Part shown: positions 37,343 to 47,000 of the stretch, one piece after another
How the letters are laid out: every line of letters begins with the position of its first letter
Numbering within the stretch: the first letter of the stretch is position 1
Origin: Flavobacterium johnsoniae
Lineage (GTDB): Bacteria; Bacteroidota; Bacteroidia; Flavobacteriales; Flavobacteriaceae
Assembly: GCF_030388325.1 (NCBI RefSeq)
Contig: NZ_CP103794.1
Span: forward strand, 4,960,001-5,024,000
Length of the DNA: 64,000 nucleotides
Direction: 5' to 3'
Notes under the pieces: generated by a model
Database searches by the model: none
What the model was told of the DNA's origin: nothing
What the model saw: the letters and a program-made list of their open reading frames with translations, nothing else
Made by a program: the position numbers and the translations under genes

Positions 37343-40069
37343 TCACTTCTTCATTGTATAAGGAATACTAAATTCATATATTCCTGAACCTGCTTTAACC
37401 ACAATACTATTCTCTTTTTTCTCTACAATTTCAATTTCTTTACTTGCAGATAAATTCTTTCCGCTTTCTGTAATACCTTCCAATGATGACGCAGGAATAT
37501 TTATGTAAGCTACGGTATTCGGTGGTATTTCGGTTTTTAAATTTAATTTATTGCCATTTATTTTCCAGTTTGAAGAAAGTTTACCATAAGGAGTTTTGTA
37601 ATCGGCAGAAACATAATTAAAGTCGCCTCCTATATGCGGATGAATACGAATCTTTTTATATCCTATACCATCACCTTCTATATCGAGACCGGCAACAACT
37701 CTGTACATCCAGTCGCCAATAGCGCCATAGGCATAATGGTTAAAAGAATTCATGTCAGAATTCTCAAAACTGCCGTCAGGTTTAATTCCATCCCAACGTT
37801 CCCATATCGTTGTTGCATCTTTTGTAACAGGATATAACCAAGAAGGATAAGTTTTCTGCAACAACAATTCGAAAGCCAAATCAGTATAATTAAATCGGCT
37901 TAGCACATGGCAAAGATATGGTGTTCCTAAAAACCCTGTTGTTAGATGAGTATCATATCTTCTAATATTTGCAGCAAGTCTGTCAGCTGCCTGTTGGCGA
38001 AGTTTTTCAGGCAACATATCAAAATGAAGCGCCAAAACATAAGATGTTTGAGTGTCTGAAACTGTAGCGCCATTAGCAGTTGTATATTCGTTTAAAAATG
38101 CATCTTTAATTTCTTGAAGCAATAAATTATATCCTTTCACATCATCATTTCTGCCAAGCACTTCTGCCGTATTTATAAGTAATTGAACCGAATGAGCATA
38201 AAAACATTGTGCTATCAAATATTTGTTTGTAATAGCAGAATCTCCAAAAAGATCATCTTGAACATTATAAAACAGCCAATCGCCAAAATGTCTGCCTTGC
38301 TTCCAGAGATTATTTTTGCTTTGTGATTGAATATAATTTACCCAATTTTTCATGCTTTGATACTGTGTTTCAAGTATACGTTTGTCTCCATAAGCTAAAT
38401 ACATATTCCATGGAATTATCGTTGCAGCATCGCCCCAGCCACTACTTCCCCTTTCAAAATCGGCTAAGACATTTGGAACGACATGCGTAACGCTTCCATC
38501 AGGAAATTGATCTGCTGCGAGATCTTTCATCCATTTAACAAAAAAATTATTGACTCCTCTTAAAAAAGAGGCCGTACGAAAAAATACTTGAGCATCTCCA
38601 GTCCAACCAAGACGTTCGTCACGCTGCGGACAATCGGTCGGAACATCCAGAAAATTACCTTTAAGTCCCCATTCTATATTATGCTGTAATTGATTGATAA
38701 GTTCATTACTAGTAGTAAAACTACCCGTTTTTTCCATATTCGAATACAATGCACAAGCTTCAAAATCTTCTGGCTTAAGTTCTCCAGAAAATCCTTCTAA
38801 CTTTACATAACGAAAGCCATGCCATGTAAAATGCGGCTCAAAAGTTTCTTGTTTTCCTCCTTTTAAAATATAAATATCTTGAGCCTTCGCTATTCGTAGA
38901 TTTTCTGTATAAAAATTTCCATCTTTATCTAATACTTCTGCATGAGAAACTGTTATCTTTTGGCCAACCTCGCCTTTAACTTTAAGAGTAACCCAGCCAA
39001 CAAGATTTTGACCAAAATCTATTATTTGATCACCTTTAGGAGTGGTAAAAATCTTTTTAGGAATAAATTTTTCGTGTCGTGTAACCGACTCATTGTATGT
39101 GCCAATTAATATATTTTTAGGAAAAGACTGCACCTTAACTCCAGACCAGTCCTTATCATTAAACTCTGGTGTAGCCCAGCCAATTTTTTCCAGACGCGCA
39201 TCTATAACTTCACCTGCGTATATATTTGAACTTCTGACGGCACCTGTCGAAGATTTCCAACTTCCATCTGAATTTATAGTTTCTGTACTGCCGTCTGTAT
39301 AGGTAATATTTAGCTGAAACAACAAACTTATGTCACTACCATAAATGTCTTTGAAATTTCCAAGCGAGAAATAACCTCGATACCAACCACTGCCCAGCAT
39401 TACTCCTATTGCATTATTACCATTAATAAACATATCACTAACATCATAAACCTGATATTGAAGACGTTTTTTATAGCTTGTCCAACCTGGCGTAAAGTAT
39501 TTATCGCCAATTTTTTTTCCATTGATCTGTGCTTCGTAAAGTCCGTGTGCAGTAATATAAGCAGTTGCAGATTTTACTTTTTTATTGATTTTAAATTCTT
39601 TTCTTAAAAGTGGCGATGGACGATCATTTTCTTCTGCGTAACCCGGAGATATCCATTGAGCTTGCCAGTCATTTTCTTTCAATAAACCCATCTGCCAATA
39701 AGCAACATTGCTCCATGTTGTTAATTTGCCTTTATTATCCCATATTCTTACCTGCCAATAATAACGTTTTCCAGCTTCTAAAGGTTTACCGCCATAAGGA
39801 ATATGTATTGATTGATCGGATATAACTTTGCCTGTTGACCATAATAAATCTTTATTAAATCCAGTTTCACTTTCTGCGACTTTGATTTCATAGGCAAGCT
39901 GCATCGTATTACGTTGTTTAGCTATTAATTGCCAGCTAAAATGCGGTTGCAGATTATCAATTCCTAGCGGATTTGTAAGACCTTCTGTAGTTAGGCTCGT
40001 TACTTGTGTTTGTGCTTTTACCGTAACTATTTGTAGAAAAAGGCAAAGAAGAATTATTCTCTTAATCAT
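37343..40069 (-). CDS. GH78 alpha-L-rhamnosidase
   Basis: A 908-residue exported inverting alpha-L-rhamnosidase. Signal peptide about 1-19 (IVTVKAQ). An N-terminal fibronectin/Ig-like domain follows (PLGIDNLQPHFSWQL), then the rhamnosidase N domain (ATAYITAHGLYEAQINGKKIGDKYFTPGW) and the beta-sandwich with QIIDFGQNLVGWV. The (alpha/alpha)6 catalytic barrel has VPTDCPQRDERLGWTGDAQ (general acid region) and TTIWERWDG (general base region). It ends in a C-terminal beta domain. All hallmarks of GH78 are present at full length. No SusC/D lies beside it. It would release L-rhamnose from plant or algal glycans such as rhamnogalacturonan, arabinogalactan side chains or glycosides. Confidence 0.93.
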   Translation of the reverse strand: MIKRIILLCLFLQIVTVKAQTQVTSLTTEGLTNPLGIDNLQPHFSWQLIAKQRNTMQLAYEIKVAESETGFNKDLLWSTGKVISDQSIHIPYGGKPLEAGKRYYWQVRIWDNKGKLTTWSNVAYWQMGLLKENDWQAQWISPGYAEENDRPSPLLRKEFKINKKVKSATAYITAHGLYEAQINGKKIGDKYFTPGWTSYKKRLQYQVYDVSDMFINGNNAIGVMLGSGWYRGYFSLGNFKDIYGSDISLLFQLNITYTDGSTETINSDGSWKSSTGAVRSSNIYAGEVIDARLEKIGWATPEFNDKDWSGVKVQSFPKNILIGTYNESVTRHEKFIPKKIFTTPKGDQIIDFGQNLVGWVTLKVKGEVGQKITVSHAEVLDKDGNFYTENLRIAKAQDIYILKGGKQETFEPHFTWHGFRYVKLEGFSGELKPEDFEACALYSNMEKTGSFTTSNELINQLQHNIEWGLKGNFLDVPTDCPQRDERLGWTGDAQVFFRTASFLRGVNNFFVKWMKDLAADQFPDGSVTHVVPNVLADFERGSSGWGDAATIIPWNMYLAYGDKRILETQYQSMKNWVNYIQSQSKNNLWKQGRHFGDWLFYNVQDDLFGDSAITNKYLIAQCFYAHSVQLLINTAEVLGRNDDVKGYNLLLQEIKDAFLNEYTTANGATVSDTQTSYVLALHFDMLPEKLRQQAADRLAANIRRYDTHLTTGFLGTPYLCHVLSRFNYTDLAFELLLQKTYPSWLYPVTKDATTIWERWDGIKPDGSFENSDMNSFNHYAYGAIGDWMYRVVAGLDIEGDGIGYKKIRIHPHIGGDFNYVSADYKTPYGKLSSNWKINGNKLNLKTEIPPNTVAYINIPASSLEGITESGKNLSASKEIEIVEKKENSIVVKAGSGIYEFSIPYTMKK

Positions 40070-40292
40070 AGAAATTGATTTTAATTTATTATGAAAAAAT
40101 TATTTAGGATTTTGCTTTTTTGAAATAAGGCATAGAATTAAACACCTCGTATATGCAAAATAAAATAAGATAATCTTTACCTGTATTTACATATCGTGTT
40201 ATTTTTCAACGAATCATGTCAAAAATCAATTTATTGGTATTAAAAAATGTGGATTTGATATAATTGCTTCGAATCTTGTTCTTAGCGCAAAA

Positions 40293-40326
40293 AAAAGTCC
40301 CAATCAAAAGATTGGGACTTTTTTGC
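40293..40326. terminator. bidirectional terminator
   Basis: AAAAGTCCCAATC and GATTGGGACTTTT form a perfect 13-bp stem with an AAAA loop and A/T runs on both sides. It ends the minus-strand membrane-protein gene that stops at 40361. Confidence 0.88.
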
Positions 40327-40360
40327 ATTCTTAAAGGTTTTCAAATATTTTAAAAATAAT

Positions 40361-40828
40361 CTAAGCGAAATAATATTTCCCTATAAAAACAATACCATTG
40401 TAAATTACGTGAGCAATGAATGGCAGCAATATTGCACTTCTTTGATTTTTACCTCTTGTATATAAATAAGCAAACAGTAAACCTGTCACGAATGCATAGG
40501 AGAAATAAAAAAAATTGTAGAGATGAAATGCTGCAAAAGCAAAGGCAGACACAAGACAGCAATATTTCAATGCCATTTTTATACTCTTTGAAATTTCAAT
40601 AACTGCATACTGGAACAACAAAGTTTCAATAAAGGGAGCAACAATAATAAATAAAACTATTTTTTCTTTAATAGTATAATGATCATTAAAACCTTCGTTT
40701 AAAGGAACATCAAATAAATCTGAAACAACAGAAAAAATATAGTTGTTTAAAAAATTTAAAAGAATTACAAGCAGTATAAGTTGCCAATGTTTAAGATCAA
40801 GTACAAAACTTTTTATTTTTGCAATCAT
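40361..40828 (-). CDS. CPBP-type membrane protein with degenerate active site
   Basis: A 155-residue protein with about four transmembrane helices in the core of a CPBP intramembrane metalloprotease. The usual EExxxR motif reads ETLLFQ here (PFIETLLFQ), so the second Glu and the Arg are replaced. The two His-containing motifs are kept as AFHLYNFF and IAHVIYN. It may be a non-proteolytic relative or have altered catalysis. A canonical member is encoded 33 bases upstream on the same strand, so the two are likely co-transcribed. Confidence 0.75.
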   Translation of the reverse strand: MIAKIKSFVLDLKHWQLILLVILLNFLNNYIFSVVSDLFDVPLNEGFNDHYTIKEKIVLFIIVAPFIETLLFQYAVIEISKSIKMALKYCCLVSAFAFAAFHLYNFFYFSYAFVTGLLFAYLYTRGKNQRSAILLPFIAHVIYNGIVFIGKYYFA

Positions 40829-40861
40829 TATGAACTAATTTTTTAAAAAAATATTGGGTTA

Positions 40862-41653
40862 TTAATAATTAAATATTCGGCTTGTTTTTAAATTATATAA
40901 AAAAATAGAAGTACCCAAAAAGAATATTGTAGTAATAATTGATCCTTCAAAACCAAATTCACCTCCACTCCAAATAAATGGTTTTTGAGCATTATATTTT
41001 AAAATACTTTTAATTTTCATTCCACTAATATTACTTCCGAGTAAACACCCTATTGTAAAATTCCAAAAAGCATGAATTACGGTTACTAAAAAAAGTGAAT
41101 TACTTTTTAAGTATATTAAACTAAAAAAGACACCCGCAAGAATAATATTAACAGCGCCAATAATAGTAATATTTGGATTGAATAAGTGAAATACACTAAA
41201 AAATAACGAAATTAAAAGTATCTTTTTGAGTGTAAATTCATTACTTAAAAAAGAATAAGGTATAAACCTAAATAATATCTCTTCTAATAAAGCCGAAAAA
41301 AATATCATTATAAAGAAAAAGAGAATATCAATATCCCAATGAAATTCTTTACTGATTCTTATAAGTTCTAGACCAATCAGAGAACAATAGATTGTAAACG
41401 GTAAAAAAAATGAAAATACGTAAGCTCTAAAATCAAATGATTTATAAAAAAGAGCTGTTTTAAAGGAGCCGTATAAATTATTTTTTTTGAATAAGTATAT
41501 GATGTACACCAACTGAGGAAAAAAAGAACAAATCCAAATTTTATAGGTGAATTCATTTTTATTCAAATCAGGAAAAGCTAAAAAAATAAAAGGTATAGAA
41601 ATAAAAGAAATCTGCAGAAATGCCTTAATATAAAAGCTGATTATTTTTTTCAT
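40862..41653 (-). CDS. CPBP-family intramembrane metalloprotease
   Basis: A 263-residue membrane protein with about eight helices and a complete Abi/CPBP active site: EEILFR (Glu124, Glu125, Arg129), FHLFN (His156) and IHAFWNF (His194). The family includes eukaryotic prenyl-protein proteases and bacterial proteins tied to bacteriocin maturation or self-immunity; the Bacteroidetes role is mostly unknown. A degenerate homologue lies just downstream. No bacteriocin precursor is visible nearby. Confidence 0.85.
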   Translation of the reverse strand: MKKIISFYIKAFLQISFISIPFIFLAFPDLNKNEFTYKIWICSFFPQLVYIIYLFKKNNLYGSFKTALFYKSFDFRAYVFSFFLPFTIYCSLIGLELIRISKEFHWDIDILFFFIMIFFSALLEEILFRFIPYSFLSNEFTLKKILLISLFFSVFHLFNPNITIIGAVNIILAGVFFSLIYLKSNSLFLVTVIHAFWNFTIGCLLGSNISGMKIKSILKYNAQKPFIWSGGEFGFEGSIITTIFFLGTSIFLYNLKTSRIFNY

Positions 41654-41808
41654 ACTACAAATATATATTTTGTAGTACGAAAAATACTAGTAATATTTTA
41701 TTTTTTTTATTTCTATCTATTTCTTAAAACTTAAAAAAAGATTGTTCAATGATGAATTACAATATTTATTAAGAAACAGAAAAATTTCGCAACAAAGAAA
41801 AGTTTAAA

Positions 41809-42426
41809 CTAACTCAATAAATCTTCTATTTTAGTTTTTAAGATTTCTAAATTTTGATGACCAAAATAATTTCCTAAAACATTATAATTATCATCAAAAA
41901 TAACAAATGACGGAGTTCCTTTTAATTGATTAAGTGTAAAAGTTTCTGCTAATAAAGCTATCTCAGAATAAAATTCTTTTACTTTTTGCACTACAATTTC
42001 TTTTTCCTTTTCAGGAAAATTTTCAAAATTAGGAATGGCGTTACAAATCAATTCCACCTTATTTGAATTTATAAATTCTTCTGAAGAAATAATGCTATCA
42101 AAAGCGACTGGAAAATTCAGCGTTTCTCCATAGTTCGAAATTCCATAGTTTGTCGTGTAATATTTTTTTGTTTCGCCAACTAATGTTCCGTTTTCCAGCA
42201 GTAACTTTAGACTTTCTTCATTATTATATTCAAAATCTTCAAAAGCAGTAGCAATTCCGATAAAACCAACTTTATCACTAAATAATCTGTAAAGCTCGTT
42301 CGTAATGGGAATTCCGTAGATAAAACAACCGGGACAATTTACCTGAAAAACAAAAGCTATGTTTACTTTGTTTATTTTGAATTCCCCTTGAACTAATTCT
42401 TTTATATTGAGATGAAATTTTGACAT
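41809..42426 (-). CDS. thioredoxin-fold protein with CPGC motif
   Basis: A 205-residue cytoplasmic protein without a signal peptide. The CPGC pair (Cys31, Cys34) after a beta strand (VNIAFVFQVNCPGC) marks a thioredoxin-like active site, followed by a helix-rich insertion and GTPSFVIFDDNYNVLG carrying the cis-Pro region. It resembles TlpA/redoxin-type proteins of bacteroidetes, but the family is not certain. It may reduce or oxidise a cytoplasmic partner. It stands alone between the CPBP genes and the GH97 gene. Confidence 0.7.
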   Translation of the reverse strand: MSKFHLNIKELVQGEFKINKVNIAFVFQVNCPGCFIYGIPITNELYRLFSDKVGFIGIATAFEDFEYNNEESLKLLLENGTLVGETKKYYTTNYGISNYGETLNFPVAFDSIISSEEFINSNKVELICNAIPNFENFPEKEKEIVVQKVKEFYSEIALLAETFTLNQLKGTPSFVIFDDNYNVLGNYFGHQNLEILKTKIEDLLS

Positions 42427-42534
42427 GATTAAATTTTTTGATAGTAAAATTTTCTATTCAAAATTACTCAAGAACACTAACTTAATAATAGTCCAGTTTT
42501 TGCAATTATACTTCTTTTCTGGTTTTTATACTTA

Positions 42535-44448
42535 CTATTTTGTTTTTAACACACCCGCAAAACCACCTCTTGAAAGGCAATCGATCTTAATGGCTTCTCC
42601 TTTTTTAACTTTTAATATTTTAGAATCTAAAGATTTACTATCTTTTGCATCAGTAATTAACAGCAACTCATAATTTCCATTTTCTAGAAAATTAAAATTA
42701 AGGGTCAAAGTCTGAGCGATGTCTTTTCCATTTAAACCTCCGATATACCAAAGATTATTTTTCTTGCGAGCCATAATTACTTTTTCTCCTGGAAATCCAT
42801 CTATCAATTTTGTATCATCCCAAGCAGTAGGGAAATTTTTAAGAAACTCTTTTGGTGCTGTAGGCAAATCGTAATAAGCCGAAGGGCGATCTGCAAAATG
42901 CTGTAAACCTGACTCAAAAACTACAGATAAAGCTAATTCATGTCCAAAAGATGTAATATGAGGATGTTGGCTATCAGAAAAAGTGACAGGCGTATAATCC
43001 ATTGAACCGACAACGTTTCTTGTAAATGGAAGTGTTGTATTATGAACTGCCGCCTTATCTGTTAAAACGGCTTTATTATTATACCATTCTGCGCCATAAA
43101 CAGCTTCTGTTGTCATTAAGTTTGGATACGTTCTAGCCCAGCCGCGCGGAATAGTAGCTCCATGAAAGTTCACTATTAAATGATATTTTGCGGCATCTTT
43201 TAAAATATCAATATAATACTTCATCATATCTTGCTGATCTCCAGCAAAGAAATCTACTTTAATTCCGTAAATACCTATTTTATTCAGCCATTCAAACTCC
43301 TTTTTTCTTTTTTCGGCTGTAAGTAATCGATCTACCGGCGTTGGTTCTAGCCAGCTTGTTCCTGAATTATACCAAATAAGCGGTTTAATACCTTTGCTTT
43401 TAGCATAATTACATGCATCTTCTAAGTTACCTCCGTTAGCCATAACATCCCATTCCCAGTCAATTAACACATATGGCCATTTCATTTCTACAGCTAAATC
43501 TACATATTCAACCACTTTTTTATAATCTTTTGAGCCATGATTATACGCCCAATAAATCCAAGAAACAGCGCCTGGTTTAATCCAACTTGTATTTTTCAAT
43601 TGAGTGGATTCACTAACATCTGTAACCAAATTTGATTCTACGATGTCCGATAAATTCCCAATCGCAAACGTATGCCACGGAGAACTCCAAGGTAATTTGG
43701 CTCCAGCTCCAATCTGCTTAAAATCATCTCTTACAGCAGGATAAGTTACTTTGTATTCAGATGGCTTTTGTGAATTATTAAGTATCGAAGCACAATGATT
43801 TTCTGTAATTCCTGCCTCAGAAATAAGTACCCAAACTGGCTGTTCATTTACTTTGTATAAAGCAGGAAAACCCCAATCAGCATTTTTTTGAGAATTGAGT
43901 CCTGTATTGCTTTGAGGAAAAAACTCTTCATATGAAACTTGATATGGTTGAATCCATCTAGAAGTTCCTTCTGGTATATTATAAGTTGTAAGTTCTTCTG
44001 TTATATTAATATTCTTTTCTGATTGATTTGGAAAAACATACTGAAACGCAACACCATTATTGTAAGCCCTAAAAACGACATCAAGCTTCTGGTTATTTTT
44101 GTTTTTAAAACTAAACTTTTTTTCGCGTCCAAAATTCTCGCAATGCGCGCGTTTGCCACAAATCATTTGATAATTATCGTGTATATCAATAACTTTTGAT
44201 TCTCCGATAAATTTCAAACTATCAAAATGCTCATTTTTTTGTACAATTCCAAGTTGAGATTGTGGCAAAACTTCGGTATAAACGTCATTATTTTTATATG
44301 ATATTTTAAAATAAACCCGATCAGCTTTTCCTTTTGCCGTTTTCAGTTCTACTTTAATTTTCTCATTCGGAGACACCAATTCTTGTGCATTTGAAAAAAA
44401 GAAATTCAATACAAAAATTAGAATCAGAATGTTTCTTGCTGCTTTCAT
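42535..44448 (-). CDS. GH97 family glycoside hydrolase
   Basis: A 637-residue exported hydrolase, signal peptide about 1-21. The N-terminal beta-super-sandwich (about 25-290) begins SPNEKIKVELKTAKGKADRVYFKISY. The barrel (about 295-560) has YVLIDWEWDV and GIKVDFFAGD. The Asp at 399 sits where retaining GH97 alpha-galactosidases carry their nucleophile, whereas the inverting SusB type lacks it, so I favour an alpha-galactosidase-like retaining enzyme. TTEAVYGAEW (Glu448) is also conserved. It is the last gene of the locus, after the GH2 gene and a hairpin. Substrate class is inferred. Confidence 0.87.
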   Translation of the reverse strand: MKAARNILILIFVLNFFFSNAQELVSPNEKIKVELKTAKGKADRVYFKISYKNNDVYTEVLPQSQLGIVQKNEHFDSLKFIGESKVIDIHDNYQMICGKRAHCENFGREKKFSFKNKNNQKLDVVFRAYNNGVAFQYVFPNQSEKNINITEELTTYNIPEGTSRWIQPYQVSYEEFFPQSNTGLNSQKNADWGFPALYKVNEQPVWVLISEAGITENHCASILNNSQKPSEYKVTYPAVRDDFKQIGAGAKLPWSSPWHTFAIGNLSDIVESNLVTDVSESTQLKNTSWIKPGAVSWIYWAYNHGSKDYKKVVEYVDLAVEMKWPYVLIDWEWDVMANGGNLEDACNYAKSKGIKPLIWYNSGTSWLEPTPVDRLLTAEKRKKEFEWLNKIGIYGIKVDFFAGDQQDMMKYYIDILKDAAKYHLIVNFHGATIPRGWARTYPNLMTTEAVYGAEWYNNKAVLTDKAAVHNTTLPFTRNVVGSMDYTPVTFSDSQHPHITSFGHELALSVVFESGLQHFADRPSAYYDLPTAPKEFLKNFPTAWDDTKLIDGFPGEKVIMARKKNNLWYIGGLNGKDIAQTLTLNFNFLENGNYELLLITDAKDSKSLDSKILKVKKGEAIKIDCLSRGGFAGVLKTK

Positions 44449-44468
44449 TACGAATATTTTTTATAGAC

Positions 44469-44500
44469 AAAATGTCCCATAAGGGACATTTTTTATTTTA
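44469..44500. terminator. hairpin between GH2 and GH97 genes
   Basis: AATGTCCC (44471-44478) and GGGACATT (44483-44490) pair around ATAA, flanked by A- and T-rich bases. It lies in the 44-base gap and may partly end or process the transcript. Confidence 0.6.
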
Positions 44501-46916
44501 CATTAATGGTAACCTCAACTGGTTTTAGCCATTGACTTGTGAATTTAACTTTTATAGGTTCTGTCGAATCTCCTTTTGCCTGAATATAAGCGGCAATGTG
44601 TCCATGAAATACTCTTTGTACATTATCTGTATAATCGGTCATATCGCTGTTATTTCCTGCTTCAAGTCCCAACAAAGTTCCTGAACCAGAAATTGTACAA
44701 GTTACTTCATTATCAGAAAGCATTACTGGAAGTCCGTTTTGGTCTTTAACCTGAACCATAATTTTGGCAACTCCTTTATCTTTACTGATTGTGATATTTT
44801 TATCAGCAATCGTTAATTCAACTGGTTGTTGTGTCGAATTTATGGCGTAACGGCTTACTTCTTTATCGTTTTTATCTAAACCAATTGCTTCTAATTTTCC
44901 AGCTGCAAAAGGAATATCCCAATAAATAATTCCTGTTTTTTCGTCGTATAATTTGGTTTCTCCTACTACTTTTCCGTTCAATTCTAAACGTGCTTTTGTA
45001 GCATTGGTATAACAAACCACACGAATTTTTTGTCCGTTTTCATAATTCCAAATTGCCCACGCATCTTTAGAAATATCTTTTTCATTTACTAAAGGATAAG
45101 TTCCCACGTAAGCCATTGGTTTATCTGACCATAAAGACTGACGGAAATAACCTCTAGGTTTAATAACTCCTGCAAAATCAACTAAACCAGAATAAAATCC
45201 TCTTGAAGGCCATCTTCCAGATTCTCCTAAATAATCAATTCCTGTCCAAAGAAACTGACCAAAAATAAATTTGTTGTTTTTTACCGCAAGCCAAGGTTCC
45301 ATGTCATGAACGTTTTCGCTACCGTAAATTACTCTTTTAGGATATTTTTCGTGATCTGATTTGTATTTACTTTCGGTATAATTGTATCCAGTAATATCCA
45401 AAGCGCCTGGATATTCTGTTTCGTTAGACATAGCAACTCCCGCTAAACCAGCCGTTGTCGGGCGTGATTTGTCGTATTTTTTTACTGCGGCAACCAAACG
45501 TTTTGCAATTGCACCAAGGCGCATGGCATCTGGCGCATCTTTTTTGTAACCGCCATAAGCCGCTTGTCCGAAACCGTCTTTTCCTTTATCTAAAACTGGA
45601 TGAGAATACGGATCATTTGGATAATCTACTTCGTTACCAATACTCCATCCGAAAACGGAAAGATGGTTTCTATCACGGCGTACAAAATCTTCTAAATCTT
45701 TTTCGGCATAATCGGCAAAAATATCAAACGAACCTTGAAAACCTGGAGTTCCATAATTCCAGCCTTCCAGCCATTTACGTTTTGGAAATTCCCATTCGTC
45801 ATAAGCTTCGTTTAAAACCAATAACCCTAATTCGTCGCAAAGTTCGTAGAAATCTGGTGCTTGCGGATTATGACTTGTTCTAATTGCGTTTACACCTATT
45901 TCTTTCAATGTTTGCAATCTTGTTTTCCAAACTTCTCTTGGAACTGCAGAACCTAAAACTCCAGCATCGTGGTGCAAACAAACCCCTTTCATTTTCATTC
46001 CTTTTCCGTTAAGGGCAAAACCATTATTTGGATCGAATGTAAAACTTCTGAAACCTGTTTGAGTTACTGTTTTATCAATTTCTTTTCCGTCTTGAAAAAC
46101 CGTTGTTTTGAGTTCATACAAATTCGGATTGTCTAAATCCCATAATTGTGGATTTTTGACATTGATTTTTGTTGAAATTTTTCCGCTTTGATTGGCAGCA
46201 ACTTCCACTTTTGAAGAGGTTTTTGCTACTGTTTTTCCGTCTTTTGAAAACAATTCGTTTACAACAGTTAATGCTGATTTTGAAGAAGATCCATTTTCTA
46301 CATCAACCTCAACATTTAGAGTTCCTGTTCCTTTTTTAACTTCTGGATAAGCGTAAACGCCCCATTGCGCAATATGAACCGGATTTGCATAAACCAACCA
46401 AACATTTCTGTAAATTCCTGATCCAGTATACCATCTTGAATCGGCACTTTGACTGTGATCTACACGAACAGAAATGGTATTTTCTCCACCAAATTTCACG
46501 AAAGGTGTTGCATCATAAGCAAAAGAAATATAACCATTTGGGCGTTTTCCTAATGATTTTCCGTTGATAAAAACTTCACTTCTATTGTAAACGCCTTCAA
46601 AATACAAATACACTTTTTCGCCCGATTTGCTTTGCGGAATATTGATTGATTTTCTGTACCAAGCAATCCCACCAGGCAAATATCCCGTACAACTTGCCAG
46701 CGTTGGACTCAATTGCCCTTTTACGCTCCAATCGTGCGGTACATTGATATTCTGCCATTTATTATCGTCAAAAGTGGCATTTTTTGCATCGGAAACATCT
46801 TGAAGATTGAATTTCCAATTATCATTGATTTTTTTCGAATCTCCAAACGAAATCTGACTGCTTGCAGACAAACATGAAAAGAGTAAAACGGGGATTAGGA
46901 TTTTCTTGGTTAACAT
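44493..46916 (-). CDS. GH2 beta-galactosidase-type enzyme
   Basis: An 807-residue exported hydrolase with a signal peptide near 1-20. The sugar-binding jelly roll (about 30-185) contains INVPHDWSVKG and GGIAWYRKS. The Ig-like domain is at about 190-290. The TIM barrel starts RSFTFDPNNGFALNGK, with the acid/base in WSIGNEVDYP (Glu429) and the nucleophile in YGSENVHD (Glu534). DUF4982-like and Ig-like C-terminal domains follow. The family includes beta-galactosidases, beta-glucuronidases and mannosidases; a beta-galactosidase is most likely from the wording. It would trim oligosaccharides released by the GH30 enzymes. Confidence 0.9.
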   Translation of the reverse strand: MLTKKILIPVLLFSCLSASSQISFGDSKKINDNWKFNLQDVSDAKNATFDDNKWQNINVPHDWSVKGQLSPTLASCTGYLPGGIAWYRKSINIPQSKSGEKVYLYFEGVYNRSEVFINGKSLGKRPNGYISFAYDATPFVKFGGENTISVRVDHSQSADSRWYTGSGIYRNVWLVYANPVHIAQWGVYAYPEVKKGTGTLNVEVDVENGSSSKSALTVVNELFSKDGKTVAKTSSKVEVAANQSGKISTKINVKNPQLWDLDNPNLYELKTTVFQDGKEIDKTVTQTGFRSFTFDPNNGFALNGKGMKMKGVCLHHDAGVLGSAVPREVWKTRLQTLKEIGVNAIRTSHNPQAPDFYELCDELGLLVLNEAYDEWEFPKRKWLEGWNYGTPGFQGSFDIFADYAEKDLEDFVRRDRNHLSVFGWSIGNEVDYPNDPYSHPVLDKGKDGFGQAAYGGYKKDAPDAMRLGAIAKRLVAAVKKYDKSRPTTAGLAGVAMSNETEYPGALDITGYNYTESKYKSDHEKYPKRVIYGSENVHDMEPWLAVKNNKFIFGQFLWTGIDYLGESGRWPSRGFYSGLVDFAGVIKPRGYFRQSLWSDKPMAYVGTYPLVNEKDISKDAWAIWNYENGQKIRVVCYTNATKARLELNGKVVGETKLYDEKTGIIYWDIPFAAGKLEAIGLDKNDKEVSRYAINSTQQPVELTIADKNITISKDKGVAKIMVQVKDQNGLPVMLSDNEVTCTISGSGTLLGLEAGNNSDMTDYTDNVQRVFHGHIAAYIQAKGDSTEPIKVKFTSQWLKPVEVTINVK

Positions 46917-46935
46917 ATTTTTTTGTTATTTTTTT

Positions 46936-46990
46936 GTTTCAGGTTTCAAGTTTCAAGTTAGGTTTGGACGTGAAACCTGAAACTTGAAAC
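46936..46990. repeat. intergenic GTTTCAA-type inverted repeat
   Basis: Several near copies of GTTTCAA lie at 46936-46958, and the inverse (GAAACCTGAAACTTGAAAC, 46972-46990) follows, giving a hairpin with an arm of about 13 bases. It fills the gap between the first GH30 and GH2 genes. It looks like a dispersed non-coding repeat and not a plain terminator. Confidence 0.65.
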
Positions 46991-47000
46991 AATTTTTCTA

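Noticed and set aside
40862..42426. Bacteriocin maturation or immunity island
   Set aside because: CPBP proteins can have this role, but no precursor peptide, radical enzyme or exporter lies nearby.
45455..45883. Plus-strand open frame of 142 codons within the GH2 gene
   Set aside because: Antisense shadow of a well-supported GH2 gene.
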